Assembly: GCA_002787455.1 (NCBI GenBank)
Contig: PCWU01000112.1
Coordinates: 2,340 to 9,734 of the forward strand
Reading direction: 5' to 3'
Length of the DNA stretch: 7,395 nt
DNA from: Gallionellaceae bacterium CG11_big_fil_rev_8_21_14_0_20_60_62
Lineage (GTDB): Bacteria; Pseudomonadota; Gammaproteobacteria; Burkholderiales; Gallionellaceae
The notes beneath the pieces were generated by a model that did no database searches, was not told where the DNA came from, and saw only the letters and a program-made list of their open reading frames with translations. This document shows positions 1 through 4,857 of the stretch, one piece after another. Within the stretch, counting starts at the first letter, position 1. The number at the start of each line of letters is the position of its first letter. A program made the position numbers and the translations under genes.

Positions 1-1
1 A

Positions 2-283
2 GGCGACATCAATCTCGGCAACGAGAGTCTGGATTATCTGGTCAAAGCGACTATCACCGGGACGAGCAAGGGACAGGGAGGCAAGGACGAGGTTGGCGGA
101 TTGACTGTGCCGGTGCGCCTGAGCGGGCCATTCACCGCGCTGAAATACAAACTGGAATTCAGCGCCATGGCATCCGATGCGGTTAAACAGAAATTGCGAA
201 GCTTGATGCAGCAACCGGGAGGGGAGGCCAATTCCGGGGCGGAAGATCAGCTTAAGCAGGGCTTGAAGAGGTTGTTCAAATAA
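2..283 (+). CDS. AsmA-family protein, C-terminal fragment (5' end outside window)
   Basis: The frame is open from the window edge to the TAA at 281-283 and encodes the last 93 residues of a longer protein. It begins GDINLGNESLDYLVKATITG and contains LTVPVRLSGPFTALKYKLEF. The pattern of beta-strand-like repeats followed by 'xVPVRxSGPFxxxxYxxDF' and a Lys-rich amphipathic tail (the last 12 residues include QLKQGLKRLFK) is typical of the C-terminus of AsmA-family proteins. These are inner-membrane-anchored periplasmic proteins linked to outer-membrane assembly and lipid transport. The N-terminal membrane anchor is not in the window, so the family call rests on the C-terminal motif alone. mutY follows in the same direction with no room for a separate promoter, so the two may be cotranscribed. 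No terminator is visible after the stop. Confidence 0.75.
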   Translation, partial: GDINLGNESLDYLVKATITGTSKGQGGKDEVGGLTVPVRLSGPFTALKYKLEFSAMASDAVKQKLRSLMQQPGGEANSGAEDQLKQGLKRLFK

Positions 284-348
284 ACCTGCCTTTACTACCC
301 TCAAGCACCACACAGTCATTCTCGCAACGGCTGGTCGCCTGGCATCGG

Positions 349-1347
349 GTGCATGGGCGCCATGACTTGCCGTGGCAAGGGCAGGATGCCTATCGTGTCT
401 GGCTTTCCGAGATCATGTTGCAACAGACTCAGGTGAGTACGGTAATCCCCTATTACCTGCGTTTCATTGCGGTTTTTCCCGATATTGAAACACTGGCTGG
501 CGCCAGCGAGGAGCAGGTGCTCGCTCACTGGAGTGGCCTCGGCTATTACGCGCGCGGGCGCAATTTGCATCGCGCTGCGCGGATCATGGTTGAGCGGCAC
601 AGCGGAGAATTTCCGTGCCGAAGCGCCGACATCCTGGCGTTGCCGGGGATCGGGCGTTCCACTGCTGCCGCAATCTGTGCGCTGGCTTATCACCAGCGTC
701 AGGCGATTCTCGACGGCAATGTCAGGCGTGTGCTGGCGCGTTACTGCGGCATCGAAGGCTGGACCGGAAGGCGGCAAGTGGAGGAGCAGCTATGGCAGCA
801 CGCCGAAGCCATGTTGCCAGCACAGGATGTCGCTCTCTACACCCAGGGTTTGATGGATCTGGGGGCAACCGTGTGTGTCCGTGGCTGCCCCAAATGCGCG
901 GTATGTCCGCTACGGAGTGATTGCAATGCGCTGCGCACCGAGCGTACCCGCGTGCTGCCCACCCCAAGACCCGGAAAAATTGTGCATGAAAGGCGGGCGG
1001 CTTTCCTTATGGTGCTCCACGACCATGACATCCTGTTGGAGAAGCGTCCGCCCGGCGGTATCTGGGGCGGCCTCTGGTGCCTGCCGGAGATGGACAGGGC
1101 GGAAGAAACCAATTTTATGCAACGCAACGGTTTGGTTGCCTGCGGCAGAAACGAACAGCCACCGTTCATTCATACTTTTACCCATTTTAGGTTGCAGATT
1201 ACGCCGGTGTTGCTGCGTGTGGCGGGCAAGCCGCTGTTGGCGGGCGAACAGGGTTCGCAATGGGCGGATTTGCGCGCCGCGTTACAGATGGCAATTCCGG
1301 CACCGGTCAGGCGCTTATTGCTCGGGCTGGCGCACGAGTCGACCTGA
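349..1347 (+). CDS. mutY: A/G-specific adenine DNA glycosylase MutY (true start probably upstream of 349)
   Basis: MutY removes adenine mispaired with 8-oxoguanine in base-excision repair. Counting from GTG 349: the catalytic Glu lies in WLSEIMLQQTQV (E21), the helix-hairpin-helix is LPGIGRSTA (98-106), and the catalytic Asp lies in ILDGNV (D122). The [4Fe-4S] ligands are C176, C183, C186 and C192 (C-x6-C-x2-C-x5-C). A C-terminal NUDIX-like 8-oxoG-recognition domain starts near residue 213, with RPPGGIWGGLW and the loop HTFTHF, where E. coli has HTFSHF. All catalytic and cluster residues are intact. GTG 349 is the first ATG/GTG/TTG in frame, but homology continues upstream: codons from about 316 read SFSQRLVAWHR, matching the first helix of E. 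coli MutY (QFSAQVLDWY). The frame is open back to 256. The real start may be a rare codon, CTG 286 (353 aa) or ATA 280 (355 aa), compared with 350 aa in E. coli. GTG 349 has no Shine-Dalgarno. The 3' end converges on bepA with a 13-bp gap. Confidence 0.95.
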   Translation: MHGRHDLPWQGQDAYRVWLSEIMLQQTQVSTVIPYYLRFIAVFPDIETLAGASEEQVLAHWSGLGYYARGRNLHRAARIMVERHSGEFPCRSADILALPGIGRSTAAAICALAYHQRQAILDGNVRRVLARYCGIEGWTGRRQVEEQLWQHAEAMLPAQDVALYTQGLMDLGATVCVRGCPKCAVCPLRSDCNALRTERTRVLPTPRPGKIVHERRAAFLMVLHDHDILLEKRPPGGIWGGLWCLPEMDRAEETNFMQRNGLVACGRNEQPPFIHTFTHFRLQITPVLLRVAGKPLLAGEQGSQWADLRAALQMAIPAPVRRLLLGLAHEST

Positions 1348-1360
1348 ACCCGGCCCCGGC

Positions 1361-2782
1361 TTATCTTCGCTTGCGCTGGGCTTCGAGGATTTCGCGGTAT
1401 TGTTTGAGCTCGGTTTCTATGGTGGAGAGCTGGTAATAATCATTCCCGGTGCGCTTGGCCAATTCAAGTTGCTCAATGGCGCCGCGCAGGTTGCCGTGCA
1501 AAATCTCATGGTACGCGAGCACGTGGTGCGCCTCCTGCCGGCGGCCCAGTGCAGAATAGGCGCGCGCCTGTAATTCGTACAATCTGGCGTTGTTGCCGTC
1601 GAGCGCGACTTCCCGGTCCAATATTTGCAGGGCTTCGTCATGGCGTTGCCGGCTCAGCAGCACGTTGACGTAATCGAACACCAGCGCCCGATGACGCGGA
1701 TACTGTTTGAGCGCGGCGCGGTAGAACTCGAGGATCTCGCTGCCTTTGCCGGTTTGTTGCCTGATGTTGCCGTCCAGCGCGGCCAAGGTTGGATTGGGCG
1801 GGGCGAGGCGCTTCAGCGTGTCGAGTTCGCTCGCCGCCCGCGCGATGTTGCGCGCACGCAACAGTGCCAGGACCAAACCGTAGCGCTGGGCCAGCGGATT
1901 GCCGAATTTATTTTCGCCCAGTGCGGCTTCAAAAAAACCGACGGCATCCTGCGGAGTTTTTTGCGCCGCGATGACGCGCGCGCGCATCAGCTGAAAATCC
2001 AGACTGTCTGCCACCAGCTTGAAAGGGATCTGCTGGGCGCGATTGCCCACATCGGCGATTCGCTCGTTCGTCAGCGGGTGGGTGCGCAGATAGCTTGGAG
2101 CGTTGCCCTCGATCAGCCGGGTGGCGGTCTGCAGGCGCTCGAAGAACGTCGCCATGGCGTGCGGATCGAGGCCGGATCGTTGCAGGATACCCATGCCGAT
2201 ACGGTCGGCCTCTTTTTCGTGCTCGCGAGTGAAATCGAGTTGGCGCTGGAGCACGCCGCCCTGCGCGCCGACGATACCCGCCTGCAAAGCATCCGGATTG
2301 CTGCGCGCGGCAAGGATCGCGACCGCAACCGTGGCCAGTGCCGCAAGCGAGTCATATTTCCGGCCGGATACCATGCGCGCCAGATGATGCTGGGTGACGT
2401 GCGAGATTTCGTGGCTCAAAACCGATGCCAGCTCCGATTCGCTTTGCGCCAGCAGCAGCAGTCCCGTGTTGACGCCGATAAAACCGCCGGGCAGGGCAAA
2501 GGCGTTGACCGTGCTGTCATCAATCACAAAGAATTCGAAAGCCTGTCCCGGCTCGCTGCTGCTGGCGACAAGCCGCTGGCCCAGCCGGTTGAGATAGTCG
2601 CTCAATTCCGGGTCGTCCAGGTAGCGTTCGCTGGCGCGAATCTGCAGCATGCTCTGCTCGCCAATCTGGCGTTCCATTTGCGGCGATATCGAGGTTTGCG
2701 ATACGTCACCCAGATCGGGTAAGCCGTCCGCCGCGAGCGGCAGCGGGAACAGGAGCAGCAGGGAGAGGATGATTTTTTCCAT
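1361..2782 (-). CDS. bepA: BepA/YfgC-like periplasmic M48 metalloprotease with C-terminal TPR-like repeats
   Basis: The product is 473 residues; E. coli BepA has 487. The N-terminus MEKIILSLLLLFPLPLAADG is a signal peptide with a short basic start, a hydrophobic core and probable cleavage after LAA/AD. The M48 peptidase domain follows. It has the zinc motif HEISH at 124-128, a probable third ligand E191 within HEKEAD, and the conserved HP of THPLTNERIAD at 235-236. The segment ALPGGFIGVNTGLL (96-109) is typical of the family. Residues from about 260 to 460 are alternating helices with TPR-like spacing, as in the BepA C-terminal domain. In E. coli, BepA degrades stalled LptD and BamA intermediates and acts as a chaperone for outer-membrane proteins; the same role here is inferred from family membership. 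The frame stays open to an ATG at 2887. I chose the internal ATG at 2782 because the signal peptide starts there, and the longer version would overlap the divergent kinase gene. No Shine-Dalgarno precedes 2782. Confidence 0.93.
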   Translation of the reverse strand: MEKIILSLLLLFPLPLAADGLPDLGDVSQTSISPQMERQIGEQSMLQIRASERYLDDPELSDYLNRLGQRLVASSSEPGQAFEFFVIDDSTVNAFALPGGFIGVNTGLLLLAQSESELASVLSHEISHVTQHHLARMVSGRKYDSLAALATVAVAILAARSNPDALQAGIVGAQGGVLQRQLDFTREHEKEADRIGMGILQRSGLDPHAMATFFERLQTATRLIEGNAPSYLRTHPLTNERIADVGNRAQQIPFKLVADSLDFQLMRARVIAAQKTPQDAVGFFEAALGENKFGNPLAQRYGLVLALLRARNIARAASELDTLKRLAPPNPTLAALDGNIRQQTGKGSEILEFYRAALKQYPRHRALVFDYVNVLLSRQRHDEALQILDREVALDGNNARLYELQARAYSALGRRQEAHHVLAYHEILHGNLRGAIEQLELAKRTGNDYYQLSTIETELKQYREILEAQRKRR

Positions 2783-2788
2783 GCGTCT

Positions 2789-2797
2789 ATGATAGCA
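2789..2797 (-). promoter_or_regulatory. possible extended -10 element for bepA
   Basis: On the minus strand, TGCTATCAT lies six bases upstream of the bepA ATG. It matches the extended -10 form TGnTATAAT with one mismatch in the hexamer. No recognisable -35 sits 16-18 bp further upstream. If used, transcription would start at or within a base or two of the ATG, giving a leaderless or nearly leaderless mRNA. That would fit the absence of any Shine-Dalgarno there. This is motif matching only. Confidence 0.25.
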
Positions 2798-2821
2798 CCG
2801 GGAGCGCACGGTTCCCCGGGC

Positions 2822-2850
2822 TGGACAGGCAGGCGCCAAAACCGCAGAAT
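2822..2850 (+). promoter_or_regulatory. probable sigma-70 promoter of the kinase-rhodanese-tusA cluster
   Basis: TGGACA (2822-2827, 5 of 6 matches to TTGACA) and CAGAAT (2845-2850, 4 of 6 matches to TATAAT) are separated by exactly 17 bp. They lie in the divergent gap between bepA and the kinase gene. Transcription would begin near 2857, leaving a leader of about 20 nt before ATG 2877. No clear Shine-Dalgarno is visible in that leader. The position is right for driving the rightward cluster, but the call rests on two hexamers only. Confidence 0.35.
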
Positions 2851-2876
2851 GCGTTCCCGTCGGCACAATCTCCCGC

Positions 2877-4169
2877 ATGCAATCCATCGGAAAATATCAG
2901 GTTGTCAAAGAGCTTGGACGCGGTGCCACCAGCACCGTGTTTCTGGCGCTGGACCCGTTCAACCAGCAGCAGGTGGCGATAAAACTTTTCAATCCGGGCG
3001 TGCTGCAACACAGCGCCAGCGGCAAGGCGTTCCGCAAATTGCTGCTGACCGAGGCATCGCTCGCCGGCAAACTTTCCCATCCGCACATCGTCAAGATATT
3101 CGATGCCGTCATGGAGGGAGAGGTGAATTACATGGTGATGGAATATGTGGAGGGCGAGACGCTGGAAAGAGTCGCCGAGGTCGATCACCTGCTGCCGCTG
3201 GGGCGCATTGCCGAGATTATCTACAAGTGCTGCAAGGCGCTGGAATACGCCCAGTATCAGGGGGTGATCCACCGCGACATCAAACCGGCTAACATTCTAC
3301 TGCGCGGGGAGAGCGATATAAAAATATCCGATTTCGGCGCGGCTTTTCTGGAAAACCAGCAAACCACCCAGGTTAGCGGGGTGGGTTCACCGGCCTATAT
3401 GTCGCCGGAACAGATCAAGGAGCAATCCCTGACGCATCAAACCGACATCTACTCGCTCGGGGTGACGATGTATCGCATGCTGACCGGCAAACTGCCCTTC
3501 GATGCGGCCAACAACTACAGCATGATCTACCAGATCATGAACATCGAGCCGCCGCCGCCGAGCAATTATCGCCCGGAAATTCCTCCGGAGATGGATGCCA
3601 TTGTGCAGCGCGCCATGTGCAAGGAAACCGCCCGACGTTACCGGACATGGGATGAAATGGCGCGCGATCTGGTCGCTTTAATCAGCCACAATGTGCCGCA
3701 GCAGGAGCAGATATTCGACACTGAGAAATTCGATACAATCCGCGCCTTGCCTTTCTTTGCCGATTTTGGCGATGTCGAATTATGGGAGGTGCTGCGCATC
3801 AGCGAATGGCGCAAGGTACACAAGGACGAGCAGATTCTGCGCGAGGGTGACACCGGGCGGAATTTCTACATCATTGCCGGCGGTTCGGTTCGGGTGCTCA
3901 AGCTGGGACGTTTGCTGAGTTTGTTGCACAAGGGAGATTGTTTTGGTGAAATGGCCCACCTCTCCGGCAAAGAGGCCAGGCGCTCCACCGATGTGTATGC
4001 CAAGGCAGAGGTTAAACTGATCGAGATCGATCCGGAAGTGCTGGCGCGGGCAACCGCCAATTGCCGCTATCAATTCAGCGAGGCTTTTTTGCGCTTGCTG
4101 GTGAAACGGCTGGCGGTGGCCAACACCCGCGTTTCAAGATTGTTGACCGACCACGAAAATGAGTCGTAG
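2877..4169 (+). CDS. Ser/Thr protein kinase with C-terminal cyclic-nucleotide-binding domain
   Basis: A 430-residue cytoplasmic protein without a signal peptide or transmembrane segment. Residues 7-270 form a complete Hanks-type kinase: glycine loop GRGATSTV (14-21), ATP-anchoring K36, helix-C E59, catalytic HRDIKPAN (D134, K136, N139), Mg-binding DFG (152-154), SPE (176-178, the APE equivalent) and DIYSLG (190-195). All catalytic residues are present, so it should be active. Residues about 288-415 resemble a CRP-type cNMP-binding fold: LPFFADFGDVELWEV, then LREGDTGRNFYIIAGGSVRV, and a phosphate-binding cassette FGEMAHLSG with E358 and R369 in ARRSTDVYA, followed by closing helices. No DNA-binding helix-turn-helix follows. 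The family role is phosphorylation of Ser/Thr in target proteins; gating by cAMP, c-di-GMP or another ligand is inferred. ATG 2877 is chosen because the kinase fold starts at residue 5-7. The rhodanese gene starts 22 bp after the stop. Substrate and ligand cannot be read from the sequence. Confidence 0.93.
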   Translation: MQSIGKYQVVKELGRGATSTVFLALDPFNQQQVAIKLFNPGVLQHSASGKAFRKLLLTEASLAGKLSHPHIVKIFDAVMEGEVNYMVMEYVEGETLERVAEVDHLLPLGRIAEIIYKCCKALEYAQYQGVIHRDIKPANILLRGESDIKISDFGAAFLENQQTTQVSGVGSPAYMSPEQIKEQSLTHQTDIYSLGVTMYRMLTGKLPFDAANNYSMIYQIMNIEPPPPSNYRPEIPPEMDAIVQRAMCKETARRYRTWDEMARDLVALISHNVPQQEQIFDTEKFDTIRALPFFADFGDVELWEVLRISEWRKVHKDEQILREGDTGRNFYIIAGGSVRVLKLGRLLSLLHKGDCFGEMAHLSGKEARRSTDVYAKAEVKLIEIDPEVLARATANCRYQFSEAFLRLLVKRLAVANTRVSRLLTDHENES

Positions 4170-4174
4170 TTATC

Positions 4175-4183
4175 AAGGAAGGA
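4175..4183 (+). promoter_or_regulatory. ribosome binding site that fixes the rhodanese start
   Basis: AAGGAAGGA lies between the kinase stop and the GTG at 4192. Its second AAGGA (4179-4183) ends 8 nt before that GTG, which is optimal spacing. This favours GTG 4192 over the in-frame ATG at 4159, which lies inside the end of the kinase gene, has no Shine-Dalgarno, and would add 11 residues unlike the family. Confidence 0.7.
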
Positions 4184-4191
4184 AAATTGCA

Positions 4192-4509
4192 GTGAATGAA
4201 TTCAGGAATATAACGGTCGCCGAATTGCCGGCCTTGATCGCCGCCGGCGGTGCCCAACTGATCGATGTGCGCACCGATGCCGAAATCGCCCGCGGCCGGA
4301 TCAAGGGCGCCACCCCTTTGCCGCTGCATCTGCTGCCCTTGCGTTTGCACGAGCTGGAGAAAAACCGGCCGACCGTGTTTTATTGCCAGATGGGCGGCCG
4401 TTCCGCCCAAGCCGCCGCTTTTGCCGCCGCGCAGGGGCTTGCCAAAGTGTTCAATCTGCAAGGCGGAATTACCGCCTGGTATCACGCCGGCGGTGAGTTG
4501 GAAGCATGA
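4192..4509 (+). CDS. single-domain rhodanese-like sulfurtransferase
   Basis: From GTG 4192 the protein is 105 residues, the usual size of a single-domain rhodanese. It starts MNEFRNITVAELPALIAAGG, then has the family motif LIDVRTDAEIARGRIKGATPLPL, the active-site loop CQMGGRS with the persulfide-forming Cys65, and the C-terminal signature VFNLQGGITAWYHAGGEL. The loop length (CxxGxR) fits sulfur rather than phosphate chemistry. Such proteins carry a persulfide on the Cys and pass the sulfane sulfur to acceptors. There is no signal peptide, so it should act in the cytoplasm. The stop codon overlaps the tusA start as ATGA (4506-4509), indicating translational coupling with a likely sulfur acceptor. 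The start was chosen by the Shine-Dalgarno at 4175-4183. The physiological sulfur donor is unknown. Confidence 0.92.
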   Translation: MNEFRNITVAELPALIAAGGAQLIDVRTDAEIARGRIKGATPLPLHLLPLRLHELEKNRPTVFYCQMGGRSAQAAAFAAAQGLAKVFNLQGGITAWYHAGGELEA

Positions 4510-4742
4510 GCGATCCGGTTTTTGACGCCGAACTGGATGTGCGAAAACTGGCCTGTCCGCTGCCCATTCTGCGCGCCAAGAAGTCGTTGTCGGCAATGGC
4601 CGCAGGCCGAGTGTTGAAAGTAACGGCAACCGACAAAGGCTCGCCCAAGGATTTCGTTGATTTCTGCAGCAAGACCGGCAATGAGCTGATCTCATCGACC
4701 GGGCAGGACGGCGAATTTATCTTTCTGATCCGTCGCCGTTAA
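4506..4742 (+). CDS. tusA: TusA-family sulfur carrier protein
   Basis: A 78-residue protein with the family layout: a short strand DAELDVRKLACPLPILRAKK carrying the CPxP motif (Cys17 the sulfur-carrying residue), an amphipathic helix, then VLKVTATDKGSPKDFVDFCSKTGNEL and a final strand FIFLIRRR. In E. coli, TusA accepts persulfide sulfur from IscS and hands it on for tRNA 2-thiouridine synthesis. Relatives in sulfur-oxidising bacteria shuttle sulfur with rhodanese and DsrE-type partners. The immediate rhodanese neighbour fits the second kind of role, but no Dsr, sHdr or DsrE gene is visible here, so the pathway is open. The GGTGAG at 4492-4497, inside the rhodanese gene and 8 nt before the ATG, is a good ribosome binding site. 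The symbol denotes the family; strict orthology to E. coli TusA is not shown. Confidence 0.9.
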   Translation: MSDPVFDAELDVRKLACPLPILRAKKSLSAMAAGRVLKVTATDKGSPKDFVDFCSKTGNELISSTGQDGEFIFLIRRR

Positions 4743-4777
4743 ACGCCAATGCATTAGTCCACTAACTACACGAAACA

Positions 4778-4812
4778 TACCAACCTGAAACAAATTTCGC
4801 GCGGTTGGTTTT
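4778..4812 (+). terminator. probable intrinsic terminator after tusA
   Basis: ACCAACC (4778-4784) pairs with GGTTGGT (4802-4808), and inside the loop GAAA (4786-4789) pairs with TTTC (4794-4797), giving a nested hairpin. It is followed by a T-run (4808-4812, whose first T is the last stem base). It lies 36 bp after the tusA stop in the convergent gap before valS. The minus-strand reading lacks a T-run, so it serves the rightward transcript. The rest of the gap (4743-4857) holds no gene I can support. Confidence 0.55.
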
Positions 4813-4857
4813 TGTGCCTTTCGGGTTTTTCGCGGACTGATTTCATTCCCTGGCCGG

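Noticed and set aside
467..853. Alternative-frame open reading frame within mutY
   Set aside because: Overlaps the conserved MutY catalytic region in another frame; Arg/Ser/Cys-rich translation without family features.
1625..2722. Long plus-strand open frame (365 codons) opposite bepA
   Set aside because: It is entirely antisense to a clearly recognisable M48 protease; its translation is rich in Arg, Gln and Ala with no family motif, as expected for a shadow frame in GC-rich DNA.
2783..2887. N-terminal extension of bepA to the ATG at 2887
   Set aside because: The extra 35 residues are not signal-like, would bury the hydrophobic signal segment inside the protein, and would overlap the divergent kinase start.
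4159..4191. Upstream ATG start for the rhodanese
   Set aside because: It lies inside the kinase 3' end without a ribosome binding site, whereas GTG 4192 has AAGGAAGGA at good spacing and gives a standard-length protein.
4753..4764. Small inverted repeat TTAGT-CC-ACTAA after tusA
   Set aside because: Arms of only 5 bp, AT-rich, with no promoter nearby; likely chance.
4813..4830. CCTTTCGGG followed by TTTTT as a second terminator
   Set aside because: At best a 2-3 bp stem, too weak; the hairpin at 4778-4812 is the better candidate.
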